Shown piece by piece: positions 24,675 to 33,098 of a DNA stretch of 52,861 nucleotides. Numbering within the stretch: the first letter of the stretch is position 1; each line of letters begins with the position of its first letter. A model generated the notes under the pieces. The model ran no database searches, was not told the origin of the DNA, and saw nothing but the letters and a program-made list of their open reading frames with translations. The position numbers were made by a program, and so were the translations under genes. The stretch spans positions 1 to 52,861 of the forward strand of contig CANRMX010000008.1 of the NCBI GenBank assembly GCA_947631855.1. Reading direction: 5' to 3'. The stretch is from an uncultured Clostridia bacterium. GTDB taxonomy: Bacteria; Bacillota; Clostridia; Oscillospirales; Acutalibacteraceae.

Positions 24675-25484
24675 TTATTCATGAGAACAGTATTCCTCTA
24701 AGTTGCCGAAAGTATACCCCATCTCCTCCCAGCGGGTGAGCAGCTCGTCGAGGATCGCCCCGTTGGTGGCCGAAGTGCTGTGGAGCAGCACCACCGCGCC
24801 CGGGTGGATCCGGGGCAGCAGCTTGGCAAAGGCTTCCTCCCGGGTGGGCTGATCGTTTTCGTACCAATCCACATAGGCAAGGCTCCAGAATACCGTGTGG
24901 TACCCCAGCTCTTGGGCCATTTGCAGGTTGCTCTCGCAGAATTTGCCCTGGGGCGGCCGGTAGAGCCGGGACATCTCCCCGCCGGTGACGGCCCGGTAGG
25001 CGGCCTCGTTCTGCTCCAGCTCCGCCCGGAAGCTGGCTTTGTCGGCGATCTTGGACATATCCGGGTGGCTGTAGGTGTGATTGCCCACCGTGTGGCCCTC
25101 CGCCACCATGCGCCGCACCAGCTCCGGCTGGGTCTCCAGATAATTCCCCACCAGAAAGAACGTGGCCTTCACCCCGTGCTTTTTCAGCGCGTCCAGAATG
25201 GGCGCCGTGTTGCCGTTTTCAAAGCCCGCGTCGAAGGTGAGGTACAGCACCTTTTCCTCCGTGTCCGCCCGGTACAGGGCGTCGTATTGGGCCAGATACT
25301 CCGGCGTGGCGTTGCCGATGGGCGCCGCGCCCTCCGTCTGGAAGCTGAGCCCCCAGTTGGTGATCTCCCCGCTGGCCGGCACCGCGCCGTCTCCGGCCCT
25401 GTGGGCCGCGCCCGCGACCCCCAGCAGCAGTGCCCCCAGTGCCACCAGCAGCACCCGCCGCCGTTTGATCCGCATTCCCCGCAT
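24675..25484 (-). CDS. pdaA: polysaccharide deacetylase, PdaA-like
   Basis: A 269-residue protein with an N-terminal signal or anchor helix after a basic start (MRGMRIKRRR). The NodB-type domain shows LTFDAGFENG (metal-binding Asp and catalytic Asp region), NHTYSHPD (HxxxH), RPPQGKF and a final HPGAVVLLHS. PdaA makes muramic delta-lactam in the spore cortex. The AGFENG form and the extended N-terminal domain favour PdaA over chitin deacetylases. I chose the ATG at 25484 because AAGGGGAG lies six bases upstream. Other sporulation genes in the window (spoVFA, spoVFB) fit this role, but no sigma-G promoter is convincing. Confidence 0.85.
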   Translation of the reverse strand: MRGMRIKRRRVLLVALGALLLGVAGAAHRAGDGAVPASGEITNWGLSFQTEGAAPIGNATPEYLAQYDALYRADTEEKVLYLTFDAGFENGNTAPILDALKKHGVKATFFLVGNYLETQPELVRRMVAEGHTVGNHTYSHPDMSKIADKASFRAELEQNEAAYRAVTGGEMSRLYRPPQGKFCESNLQMAQELGYHTVFWSLAYVDWYENDQPTREEAFAKLLPRIHPGAVVLLHSTSATNGAILDELLTRWEEMGYTFGNLEEYCSHE

Positions 25485-25544
25485 ACAGCTCTCCCCTTTC
25501 TGTTCCACCTGTATGCGGGCCCGCGAAAAAATAGCACGGCCGCA

Positions 25545-25573
25545 TTGCCTTTGGGGGCAAATTATGCTATCAT
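25545..25573 (+). promoter_or_regulatory. sigma-A promoter of the two-component operon
   Basis: TTGCCT, 17 bases, TATCAT on the plus strand, about 95 bases before the response-regulator start and in the divergent gap with the deacetylase. Confidence 0.55.
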
Positions 25574-25666
25574 CGTCTGGTCAGGGCAAAAATATAAGGG
25601 TTTTGTAAGATTTTTGTGGGGAGCCTGTAAGGAAGACCGGCTATTCTTTTCTTCGGAGGGATGCGT

Positions 25667-26374
25667 ATGGAATCGCTGCTGGACAAAAACATACTGGTGG
25701 TGGACGACGACCGGGAGATCGTGCGGGCCATCGCGCTGAATCTGGAGCAGGAGGGGTACACGGTCTTCAAGGCCTACGACGGGCTGGAGGCGTTGGATAT
25801 CGTCACCACCCGGCCGGTGCACCTGATCATCATCGACGTGATGATGCCCAAGCTGGATGGGCTTTCCACCATCCTGCGGCTGCGGGAATCCAAAAATCTG
25901 CCCATCATCGTGCTCTCCGCCAAAAGCGAGGATACCGACAAGGTGCTGGGGCTTTCCATGGGCGCAGACGATTACGTCACCAAGCCCTTCAATCCCATGG
26001 AGCTCACCGCCCGGGTGAAATCCCACCTGCGGCGGTACATGAGCCTGGGGGATATCCACACCGGCGGCGGCAACGTGCTGGTCAACGGCCGGTTCACCTA
26101 CAATCTGGACGAACGGGTGCTCTATGCCGACGGCGAGCCGGTGAAGCTCACCGCCACGGAGACCAAGATCATGGAGCTGTTCATGCGCAACCCCGGGCGT
26201 ATCTTTCCCGCCGAGGAGATCTACAGCCGGGTCTGGAACGAGGACGCCTACTCGACGGAAAATACCGTGATGGTACACATTCGGCGCATTCGGGAGAAGA
26301 TCGAGCTGAACCCGAGCGCCCCGGAATATCTAAAGGTGGTGTGGGGCATTGGCTACAAACTTGAAAGAAAATAA
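25667..26374 (+). CDS. OmpR/PhoB-family response regulator (VanR-like)
   Basis: A 235-residue DNA-binding regulator. The receiver domain has the acidic pocket VVDDD, the phospho-acceptor Asp57 (LIIIDVMMPKLDG), a conserved Ser/Lys pair (LSAKSED) and the switch Lys (VTKPFNPMEL). The C-terminal winged helix ends HIRRIREKIELN...VWGIGYKLERK. I chose ATG 25667 with GGAGGG six bases upstream; the ATG at 25661 touches the ribosome-binding site. The gene overlaps the kinase gene by 26 bases. Similarity to VanR-type regulators does not imply glycopeptide resistance. Confidence 0.93.
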   Translation: MESLLDKNILVVDDDREIVRAIALNLEQEGYTVFKAYDGLEALDIVTTRPVHLIIIDVMMPKLDGLSTILRLRESKNLPIIVLSAKSEDTDKVLGLSMGADDYVTKPFNPMELTARVKSHLRRYMSLGDIHTGGGNVLVNGRFTYNLDERVLYADGEPVKLTATETKIMELFMRNPGRIFPAEEIYSRVWNEDAYSTENTVMVHIRRIREKIELNPSAPEYLKVVWGIGYKLERK

Positions 26375-28007
26375 CGGCGGCGGCAGCTTCGTCTTCAAAG
26401 GGGTGCTGTCCTGGGTCAGCGCGCTGCTGCTGTTGATCCTGGCCTCGGCGCTGGTGGGCCTGGGCATCGCGCTGCTCATCGACTTCAGCCTCTGGCGGGA
26501 CCTGTCGGATTTCATCATCGGCCTGCGGTATTATCCCCACGAGCTGGGGCTGTCCGTCACCATGCTGACGCTGTATGCTCTGGCGGTGCTGGGCATCCTC
26601 GCGCTGCTGCTGTTCTTCACCTTCGGCTTCCGCAAGGCGCGGCGCGCCATCGAATCCGCCGTGGGCCGGGCGCTGGGGCATATCTGGGTGGAGGTGAAGC
26701 TGGCGGCGCTGGCGGTGATCTATCTGCCCCTGTCGGTGACGATCTTCCGCAGCCTCTCCTGGGGCTGGTACGAGCCCACCGTGCTGATTTTGCTGCTGCC
26801 CTACTATGTGCTGGGGGTGTACTTCCTGTGTCTGGATATCGGCAAAAACCGCCGGTATTTCGGCCACAATATCGTCCACTCGGTGACGCGCCTGATCGCC
26901 ACCTGCAGATCCTTTGCCACCCTGGAGGAAAAGGCCATGCGCCGGGCCATCGCCTTCTGCGCGGTGCCCCTGTTCTTCCTGGGCGCGTCGGTGGCGCTGT
27001 TCGGGTTTTTGGTGTGGCCGATGGACAGCTATCTGGACAGCGACTATCTCTTCGTGCTGCTGCTGATGATCCTCGGCACCGCCGCCACCGCGGGCACCGC
27101 CGCCTGGTATCTGCGGGAGACCCGCCGGAAGGAGCGGGAACTGATGGCACTGGCGGCGCAGATCAACGAGATCTATGGGGGCAATCTGGACGCGGTGAAC
27201 CGGGTGCCCTTTACCTCCGAGCTGTACCACAGCGCGGTGCAGCTGAACATGATCCGCACGGGCATCGAGCGGGCGGTGGACGAGGGCGTGCGGGCGGAGC
27301 GCACCAAAGTGGAGCTCATCACCAACGTGTCCCACGATATCAAGACGCCGCTGACCTCGGTGATCAGCTACACGGAGCTGCTGAAAAAGGAGCCCGGCCT
27401 CTCCGAGCAGGCGAAGGATTATGTCAACATCCTTTCGGTGAAGGCGGAGCGGCTGAGCCAGATCGTGCAGGACGTGTTTGAAGTGTCCAAGGCGGCCACC
27501 GGGAATATCACCCTGAATATGGAGGAGCTGGATCTGGGCAGACTGCTCCAGCAGACCTTTGCGGAAATGGCAGAAACACTGGAGAAGACTTCCCTGGTCT
27601 GGCGGATCGACATCCCCGACGCCCCCATGCCCATCTACGCCGACGGCCAGCGGATGTACCGGGTGTTCCAGAATCTCATCCGCAACTGCGCCCAGTATTC
27701 GCTGGAAGGGTCCAGAGTTTATGTAAACTTAAAAGCCGAAAACGGACGGGCGGTGGCCACCCTGCGGAACATCTCCAAGGCGGAGCTCACCGTCTCCGGC
27801 GAGGACTTGGTGGCGCGGTTCGTCCGGGGCGACCAGAACCGCACCACCGAGGGCAGCGGGCTGGGGCTGTCCATCGCCCAGAGCTTCACCGAGGCCTGCA
27901 GCGGCCGGCTGTCGGTTTCCACCGACGGCGACCTGTTCACCGTCACCGTGGACTTCCCGCTGCTCCCGGCCCAGCCCCAGCCGGAGGAAGGGGCGGAACC
28001 CCAATAA
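26349..28007 (+). CDS. multi-pass membrane sensor histidine kinase
   Basis: A 552-residue kinase with about six membrane helices in the first 255 residues, a short linker, an H-box (NVSHDIKTPLTS, His329), an N-box (NLIRNCAQYS) and GSGLGLSIAQ as the G2 box. The usual DxGxG G1 motif is not seen; the segment reads NISKAEL...ARFVRGD, a form common in VanS-like clostridial kinases. The start is TTG at 26349 inside the end of the regulator gene; another TTG at 26361 is possible. The large membrane part without an extracellular domain suggests intramembrane or cell-envelope sensing. The overlap with the regulator means coupled translation. Confidence 0.9.
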   Translation: MATNLKENNGGGSFVFKGVLSWVSALLLLILASALVGLGIALLIDFSLWRDLSDFIIGLRYYPHELGLSVTMLTLYALAVLGILALLLFFTFGFRKARRAIESAVGRALGHIWVEVKLAALAVIYLPLSVTIFRSLSWGWYEPTVLILLLPYYVLGVYFLCLDIGKNRRYFGHNIVHSVTRLIATCRSFATLEEKAMRRAIAFCAVPLFFLGASVALFGFLVWPMDSYLDSDYLFVLLLMILGTAATAGTAAWYLRETRRKERELMALAAQINEIYGGNLDAVNRVPFTSELYHSAVQLNMIRTGIERAVDEGVRAERTKVELITNVSHDIKTPLTSVISYTELLKKEPGLSEQAKDYVNILSVKAERLSQIVQDVFEVSKAATGNITLNMEELDLGRLLQQTFAEMAETLEKTSLVWRIDIPDAPMPIYADGQRMYRVFQNLIRNCAQYSLEGSRVYVNLKAENGRAVATLRNISKAELTVSGEDLVARFVRGDQNRTTEGSGLGLSIAQSFTEACSGRLSVSTDGDLFTVTVDFPLLPAQPQPEEGAEPQ

Positions 28008-28013
28008 ACGCCT

Positions 28014-28544
28014 ATGAAATACCTGATAGATTTTGCTGTTTTGGCTTTTCTTTATTTCTTGGTCTTTTTCCCGCGATGGAAAAAGCAAAGCAGGGACAGG
28101 CTGCTGGTCAATACGCTCATGTATCTGTATCTTTCCCTTGTGCTGTTTGTTACCTTGATGCCGATCCTGGCTGCTTTGCCGTTTGTGTTCAACCACCCTT
28201 ATTCACCGATGAATACGATCCCATTTGTAGATGTTTTCATGGGCCGAGGGGATTTTATCCGACAGGTCGTATTAAATGTCTTTATGACCGTCCCATTTGG
28301 GTTTCTGTTTCCTCTGACCGGGAATCGGGCCGGTAAATTCGGCCAGACGGTATTATGCTGTATCCTCATGAGCCTTGGGATTGAACTGCTGCAGCCCCTC
28401 ATCAATGGCTTTCGGTCTGCGGATATCACAGATGTTATTACCAATGCTGTCGGCGGCGTGATCGGATACGGTTTGTATATTCTTTGCAGGCCTGCTGTGT
28501 TTTGGCTTTTAGACCGCCTAAAAAGACAAAGTCCGCATGGATAG
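28014..28544 (+). CDS. VanZ-family membrane protein, low GC
   Basis: A 176-residue protein with four or five hydrophobic helices and VanZ-family landmarks: MNTIPFVDVF, NVFMTVPFGFLFP, SLGIELLQPL, and RSADITDVITNAVGGVIGY. It starts six bases after the kinase stop with no clear ribosome-binding site, so translation probably reinitiates. Its GC content is visibly lower than all neighbours (roughly half, with many TTT, CTT and ATT codons), suggesting later acquisition. VanZ proteins are associated with low-level teicoplanin resistance in enterococci, but most relatives have no known role. A second, GC-rich VanZ-like gene lies at 34386-34880. Confidence 0.88.
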   Translation: MKYLIDFAVLAFLYFLVFFPRWKKQSRDRLLVNTLMYLYLSLVLFVTLMPILAALPFVFNHPYSPMNTIPFVDVFMGRGDFIRQVVLNVFMTVPFGFLFPLTGNRAGKFGQTVLCCILMSLGIELLQPLINGFRSADITDVITNAVGGVIGYGLYILCRPAVFWLLDRLKRQSPHG

Positions 28545-28562
28545 CCATTCATTTGCCCCGAA

Positions 28563-28597
28563 AAGAAAAAGTCCGCACCCAAGTCGGTGCGGGCTTT
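28563..28597. terminator. bidirectional terminator between VanZ-like and zinc-ribbon genes
   Basis: A 12-bp stem with one G.T pair (28568-28579 with 28586-28597). The plus strand continues ACTTTTAT and the minus strand TTTTTCTTTT, so it can end both converging transcripts. Confidence 0.8.
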
Positions 28598-28616
28598 ACT
28601 TTTATGTGCGGATCGA

Positions 28617-29099
28617 TCACATCCCCAGCAGGGTCCTGACCCAATTGGCAAAGGCGTCTGCGCCGAAGACCGCGGCCATCACCAGCAGCAGGAACGCCGT
28701 CACCGAGAGGATCTCCAGCACGATGCGCTTTCTCGGCGGCACGCTGTCGGCGGGGTCGTCCTCGGTGAGGGCGTTGGCCCGGTCGATCTCCTCCTTCAGC
28801 GCGGCGGAGAGGGCCTGGGCGGTGGGCAGATCGCCATAGCGGACGTAGATGTTCTGGTCGGTGGGCAGCAGCGCGGCGTCCTGGGGCGCGGCGGAATAGC
28901 TGCCTCCACAGGGGGAAAGCTCAAAGGTCAGGCCCGCCGTTTCCAGCTGCTGGGCAAGCCGGGCCGCCGTGTATTCGTCGGCGCGGTGCAGCAGCACCAG
29001 ATCGTCCTCATGGGCCGCCCGCAAGCGGGAATTTTTACAGGCCGGGCAGCGCTTGACGGTGTCCTCGCAGAGCCGCCGGCACCGGGCGCAGTATAACAT
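28617..29099 (-). CDS. zinc-ribbon protein with DUF2007-like region and C-terminal membrane helix
   Basis: A 160-residue protein. The N terminus holds a zinc ribbon (CARC...CPAC), the middle (about residues 30-90) resembles the DUF2007 fold of putative signal-transducing proteins (LLHRADEYTAARLAQQLETAG), and one membrane helix lies near the C terminus (about 132-152). The function is unknown. I chose ATG 29099 with AGGTGA upstream; the frame extends upstream without a ribosome-binding site. It has its own promoter at 29169-29197. Confidence 0.8.
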   Translation of the reverse strand: MLYCARCRRLCEDTVKRCPACKNSRLRAAHEDDLVLLHRADEYTAARLAQQLETAGLTFELSPCGGSYSAAPQDAALLPTDQNIYVRYGDLPTAQALSAALKEEIDRANALTEDDPADSVPPRKRIVLEILSVTAFLLLVMAAVFGADAFANWVRTLLGM

Positions 29100-29168
29100 A
29101 CGATCACCTGCATTTCGCGGTGGAGTCCCATCCGCCTTTTCCACGAAAAAGGTCGTAGGCTTTGCCCT

Positions 29169-29197
29169 ATTATACCAGAATCTGCGCCCTGCCGCAA
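29169..29197 (-). promoter_or_regulatory. sigma-A promoter of the DUF2007-like gene
   Basis: Minus-strand TTGCGG, 17 bases, TATAAT, starting just past the spoVFB stop, about 70 bases before the gene. Confidence 0.65.
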
Positions 29198-29201
29198 CCC
29201 C

Positions 29202-29765
29202 TTATCGGAACACCGGCTGCAGCTGCCTGCCGTCCAGCGCCGCCGCAACGGTCTCCTCCAGCAGGGAGAAATCCGCCACCAGAGAGAAAGGCTTCTTCTC
29301 CGGGTCGTCCTGCCGCAGCGGCGTGAGATACACGTTTTTGGTGTTGAGCAGCCGCATCAGGTTGGGGCCGGACGCCCCCAGGGAATCGTTGCTGGCCACG
29401 CACAGCACCACCGGGATGCCGATCCTCAGGCAGGATTTCACCGCCATGGTCACCGCCGTGTCGGTGATCCCGCCCGCCAGCTTGGAGAGGGTATTCCCGG
29501 TGCAGGGGCAGACGCACATCAGGTCCACCAGCCGCTTGGGCCCGATGGGCTCCGTCTCCACGAGGGTGTGCAGCACCTCGCGGCCGGAGATCTCCCGGGC
29601 CCGGGCAATGAAATCCGCCGCCTTGCCGAACCGGGTGTCGGTGGCAAAGGCGTTTTGGGACATCACCGGCACGATCTCGTACTCCCTGCGCAGCCGCGCC
29701 ATCTGCTCCAGCGCCTGAGCCATGGTGCAGAAGGAGCCGCACAGGGCAAATCCCACAGTTTGCAT
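29202..29765 (-). CDS. spoVFB: dipicolinate synthase subunit B (SpoVFB)
   Basis: A 187-residue flavoprotein-like subunit (TVGFALCGSFCTMAQAL; VDLMCVCPCTGNTLSKLAGGITDTAVTMA) that, with SpoVFA, makes dipicolinic acid in the mother cell from a lysine-pathway intermediate; dipicolinate is then loaded into the spore core. The ATG at 29765 has GGATGG upstream. It follows spoVFA by 15 bases. Its presence is direct evidence of endospore formation in the host lineage; some Clostridia use an Etf-type enzyme instead. Confidence 0.94.
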   Translation of the reverse strand: MQTVGFALCGSFCTMAQALEQMARLRREYEIVPVMSQNAFATDTRFGKAADFIARAREISGREVLHTLVETEPIGPKRLVDLMCVCPCTGNTLSKLAGGITDTAVTMAVKSCLRIGIPVVLCVASNDSLGASGPNLMRLLNTKNVYLTPLRQDDPEKKPFSLVADFSLLEETVAAALDGRQLQPVFR

Positions 29766-29780
29766 GGATATCCATCCTTT

Positions 29781-30632
29781 CTATGATTCCGCAAGCATCC
29801 GGGCGGCGGTGCGCCAGATCAGCTCCCCGGCGGCCTTGGGCGCGGTGCGGCCGGGCAGGCCGGGCAGCTCCGTCACCTTGAGCCCCAGTCGGCGGGCGGC
29901 GAGCTGGTCGATCCCACCGGGTGCGGAGGCCAATTCAAACACCGCCGCGCCGGGCGCCAGCCGGGCCAGTTGTTTCTCTCCCAGCACTAGGGCAGGCACG
30001 GTGTTGAAAATCAATTCGTACCCCGCTCCCATGGCGTCAAAGGAAAGGGCCCCGCAGCCCATGCCCCGGAGCAGCACCCGATCGGCGGGCTTGCGGGCGC
30101 AGCAATCCACCTGGGCGCCCAGGGCGTGCAGGAGCCTGACCAGCGCCTTGCCGATCCGCCCGAAGCCCGTCACCAGCGCCTTTGCGCCGCCCAGCGCGCC
30201 GGGATATTCCAAGATCGCCGCGGCCACGGCCCCTTCGGCGGTGAGCAGGGCGTTGCCGGTGAGCAGTTCTTCCCGGTCATAGTAATCCAGCAGCGCCGTT
30301 TCCGCCCAGAAAGGCGAGGAATCCCGCAGCCTGCCCACCATGCCCCCCAGCACCCGCTTGCCCCGCATCGCCTTGGCCAGGCCGTCTCCCAGCGGGATGG
30401 GCTCCGCCGCCAGCGGGGCGTTCAGCGTCCGGCCGTCCCGGGTGGCGGGCAGGGGCAGGAGGAGCACGTCGCAGGCCGCCAGCAGGTCGGCCACCGATAC
30501 CACGGGCATCTCCCCCGTATCGGCGCGGTCCAGCCCCGCCAGCAGCACGTGTTCGCCGTCCGCTATCGCGGCCCTGGCCAGATACACCTGCCGCCCGTCG
30601 CCGCCGAGGATGCCCAGCCGTCTCTCTCCCAT
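29781..30632 (-). CDS. spoVFA: dipicolinate synthase subunit A (SpoVFA)
   Basis: A 283-residue oxidoreductase subunit. The N terminus (RLGILGGDGRQVYLA) is the family signature, and the NAD(P)-binding motif ALVTGFGRIGKALVRLL lies at about residues 150-166. It pairs with SpoVFB to form dipicolinate from 4-hydroxy-tetrahydrodipicolinate. It is first in the two-gene operon, and the upstream -10 and -35 sequences fit sigma-K, as known for Bacillus spoVF. Confidence 0.94.
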   Translation of the reverse strand: MGERRLGILGGDGRQVYLARAAIADGEHVLLAGLDRADTGEMPVVSVADLLAACDVLLLPLPATRDGRTLNAPLAAEPIPLGDGLAKAMRGKRVLGGMVGRLRDSSPFWAETALLDYYDREELLTGNALLTAEGAVAAAILEYPGALGGAKALVTGFGRIGKALVRLLHALGAQVDCCARKPADRVLLRGMGCGALSFDAMGAGYELIFNTVPALVLGEKQLARLAPGAAVFELASAPGGIDQLAARRLGLKVTELPGLPGRTAPKAAGELIWRTAARMLAES

Positions 30633-30667
30633 CGCTCATCCCGCCTTTTCTCCCTTTCCGGATACTG

Positions 30668-30696
30668 TATTCTATGGCGGCGGCGGGGCTTTGGTG
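30668..30696 (-). promoter_or_regulatory. sigma-K-like promoter of spoVFA-spoVFB
   Basis: Minus-strand CACC, 16 bases, CATAGAATA: a match to the late mother-cell pattern (HACM, 16-17 bases, CATAnnnTA). It ends about 36 bases before the spoVFA start. Confidence 0.65.
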
Positions 30697-30761
30697 CGCC
30701 GCATCGGACGAAAAAAACGCTTTTTTCAAAAGAAAGGCTTTATTTTACCGCCTTTTGGCAA

Positions 30762-30767
30762 TATAAT
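30762..30767 (+). promoter_or_regulatory. -10 element of the murC promoter
   Basis: A perfect TATAAT about 45 bases before the murC start. The region 17 bases upstream (TTTATT) is a poor -35 box, so the promoter may be weak or activated. A GGGCG-CTGA-CGCCC hairpin (30774-30787) falls at the start of the leader. Confidence 0.5.
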
Positions 30768-30812
30768 AGTACCGGGCGCTGACGCCCGATTCCAAACCAT
30801 GAGGTGATCCCT

Positions 30813-32186
30813 TTGAATAATATTCTCGATCAGGTGCACAAGCTGCACTTTGTGGGCATTGGCGGCTCGGGTATGTGCCCCATCGCCGAAATTTTGCTCC
30901 ACAAGGGCTATGCCCTCTCCGGCTCCGATATGAACGAATCCGACACGCTGGAGCGGGTGCGGGGCTACGGAATCCCGGTGTATATGGGCCATCGGGCGGA
31001 AAACATCGGCGACGCCCAGTGCGTGGTGTACACCTCCGCCGCCAAGGCCGACAACCCCGAACTGGTGGCCTCCCGGGAGCGGGGCATCCCCACGCTGGAG
31101 CGCTCGGTGATGCTGGGGATGCTCACCCAGAAATTCGGCTGCCCCGTGGGCGTGGCCGGCACCCACGGCAAGACCACCACCACCGCCATGCTTACGCAGA
31201 TCCTCATCGAGGCCGGGCGGGACCCCAGCGCCATCATCGGCGGCAAGCTGCCCCTGCTGGGCAGCAACAGCCGGGTGGGCAAAAGCGATCTGCTGGTGGT
31301 GGAGGCCGACGAATATGTGGAGACCTTTTTGCAGCTGCACCCGGCGGTGTCGGTGCTGCTGAATCTGGACGCCGATCATCTGGACTATTACAAGGAGATC
31401 GGGAACATCGTGAAAGCCTTCCGGCAGTTTGCCCGGCAGACTTCCCGGGCGCTGATCGTGAACGGCGAGAGCCCGCGGGTGCTGGAGGCCCTGGAGGGCG
31501 TGGAAGGCAAGGCGGTGTCCACCTTCGGGCTGGGCGATGGGAATGATTACCACCCCCGGGAGATTCGGGTGCTTCCCGGCACCCGGCGGGCCTTCACCCT
31601 GATGCACGGCGGCGAAGCGCTGGGAGAAGTGGAACTGCAAGTGCCCGGGGAGCACAATCTGCTCAACGCCCTGGCGGCCGCAGGGGCGGCCCATGTGCTG
31701 GGGGTGGACGGGGGCTCGATCTGCCGCGCCCTCAGCAATTTCACCGGCGTGCACCGGCGCTTTGAGATTTTGGGGCGGTTCGGCGGCGTCACCGTGGCGG
31801 ACGATTTCGCCCACCACCCCACCGAGCTCACCGCCACCCTCACGGCGGCCATGTCCATGGGGTACCGCGCGGTGTGGGCGGTGTTCCAGCCCCACACCTT
31901 TTCCCGCACCTTCACCCTGCTGGACGACTTCGCCAAGGCGCTGTCCATCCCCGACCACGTGGTGATGACGGAGATTTTGGCGGTGCGGGAGGAAAATCTC
32001 TACGGCATCCACACCAGCGACCTGGCCGCCAAAATCCCCGGCAGCGTGTGGTTTTCCAGCTTTGAGGAGATCGCCGACTACGTGATGGCCCGCGCCGGTG
32101 ACGGGGATTTGATCCTCACCCTGGGCGGCGGCGATATCTACAAATGCGCCAATCTTGTCGTGGAGCGGTATCGGGAGAGGCAATAG
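30813..32186 (+). CDS. murC: UDP-N-acetylmuramate--L-alanine ligase MurC
   Basis: An ATP-dependent Mur ligase of 457 residues adding L-Ala to UDP-MurNAc in the cytoplasm. The N-terminal domain begins KLHFVGIGGSGMCPIAE. The ATP loop is GTHGKTTTTAM, with NLDADHLDYY and HRRFEILG segments typical of MurC. I chose the TTG at 30813 with GAGGTGATCCC upstream; a GTG three codons earlier overlaps the ribosome-binding site. It is a single gene, with a strong terminator at 32202-32248. Confidence 0.95.
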   Translation: MNNILDQVHKLHFVGIGGSGMCPIAEILLHKGYALSGSDMNESDTLERVRGYGIPVYMGHRAENIGDAQCVVYTSAAKADNPELVASRERGIPTLERSVMLGMLTQKFGCPVGVAGTHGKTTTTAMLTQILIEAGRDPSAIIGGKLPLLGSNSRVGKSDLLVVEADEYVETFLQLHPAVSVLLNLDADHLDYYKEIGNIVKAFRQFARQTSRALIVNGESPRVLEALEGVEGKAVSTFGLGDGNDYHPREIRVLPGTRRAFTLMHGGEALGEVELQVPGEHNLLNALAAAGAAHVLGVDGGSICRALSNFTGVHRRFEILGRFGGVTVADDFAHHPTELTATLTAAMSMGYRAVWAVFQPHTFSRTFTLLDDFAKALSIPDHVVMTEILAVREENLYGIHTSDLAAKIPGSVWFSSFEEIADYVMARAGDGDLILTLGGGDIYKCANLVVERYRERQ

Positions 32187-32201
32187 CCGAAAGCATACGA
32201 A

Positions 32202-32248
32202 AACAGCGTCCTGTTCACCAAAAGGGGATAGGACGCTGTTGATTTTTT
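32202..32248 (+). terminator. terminator of murC
   Basis: A perfect 11-bp stem (32202-32212 with 32230-32240), then GATTTTTT. The minus strand has a shorter TTTT, so it may also end the converging phosphorylase transcript. Confidence 0.85.
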
Positions 32249-32265
32249 CCGATCCTTCCAGAGGG

Positions 32266-33039
32266 CTATCGGCCCGCCGCCATCCGCTTCAGCGCGCCCA
32301 GCGCCGCCGCAAAGTAGAGGTCTTCCGCGCCCATGCCGTGGTCGGAGAGGTTCCGTTTGTCCCACTGAGTGCCGGCCAGAGAATCCCCCGCCCAGAGCAG
32401 CTGGGCAAAAGACACGCCCCGGAACTTGGCCACCGCCGCCATGGAGGCACATTCCATCTCCACCACAGCGCAGCCCCGGGCCTTGTTTTGGGCGATCTTC
32501 CCCGGCGTCTCCCGATAAAAGGCATCGGTGGTCCAGGTCTTGGTGCGGGCATAGGGCGCCCCCAGCGCCTCCAGCGACGCGCACAGCGCGTGGATTGCGC
32601 TGCCGTCCAGCGCCACCTCGTCGGCGGGCGGCAGGTAGTGGTAGCTGACGCCCTCGTCCCGCACCGCCGCCTGTGGGACGATCAGGCGCCCGGCGGTCAG
32701 CTCGTGCACCAGCACTCCGCAGCTGCCCACCGCCAGAAAGCGCTGCACGCCCATGGCGATCATCTCCTCCATATAGCCCGCTGCTGCAGGCCCGCCCAGC
32801 ATCATGCTGACCAGCGCAAAGGGGAAACCGTCCTCCGCCGTGCAGCGGTAGATGGGCCTGTCCCCGCAGACGCTTTTTGCGAAGGCCACGGGCTGGGCCC
32901 GGTACTTTTCCAGAGAGGCGCGCACCATGTCGTCGGCGAACAGCAGCACGGCGTCCCGGGGCATAGCCTCCACCGGCGGAATCTGCTCCTCCGGGTTGAT
33001 GAGCGCCTTGGGATTGGGGTCAAATTCGATGGGACACAT
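32266..33039 (-). CDS. nucleoside phosphorylase (uridine phosphorylase-like)
   Basis: A 257-residue member of the PNP/UDP phosphorylase family I, which splits nucleosides with phosphate into free base and (deoxy)ribose 1-phosphate. Recognisable parts are VGSCGVL (phosphate and ribose contact) and VVEMECASMAAVAKFRG, the VxMExxA nucleoside motif. The overall pattern is closest to uridine phosphorylases, but purine specificity cannot be excluded. GGAGGCGG lies before the ATG at 33039. It is transcribed alone from a perfect promoter at 33070-33098. Confidence 0.85.
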   Translation of the reverse strand: MCPIEFDPNPKALINPEEQIPPVEAMPRDAVLLFADDMVRASLEKYRAQPVAFAKSVCGDRPIYRCTAEDGFPFALVSMMLGGPAAAGYMEEMIAMGVQRFLAVGSCGVLVHELTAGRLIVPQAAVRDEGVSYHYLPPADEVALDGSAIHALCASLEALGAPYARTKTWTTDAFYRETPGKIAQNKARGCAVVEMECASMAAVAKFRGVSFAQLLWAGDSLAGTQWDKRNLSDHGMGAEDLYFAAALGALKRMAAGR

Positions 33040-33069
33040 GGCGCCGCCTCCTTTGTGGGAATTTGCCTG

Positions 33070-33098
33070 ATTATAGCACAGGGCGGAATCCCTGTCAA
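33070..33098 (-). promoter_or_regulatory. consensus sigma-A promoter of the nucleoside phosphorylase
   Basis: Minus-strand TTGACA, 17 bases, TATAAT, about 30 bases before the start codon. Confidence 0.88.

Noticed and set aside
25485-25600. Sigma-G promoter or sigma-A promoter before the PdaA-like gene
   Set aside because: GCATA with a CAATGCG at 15 bases misses the CATnnTA -10, and TTGCCC-17-CATAAT is only a weak sigma-A match.
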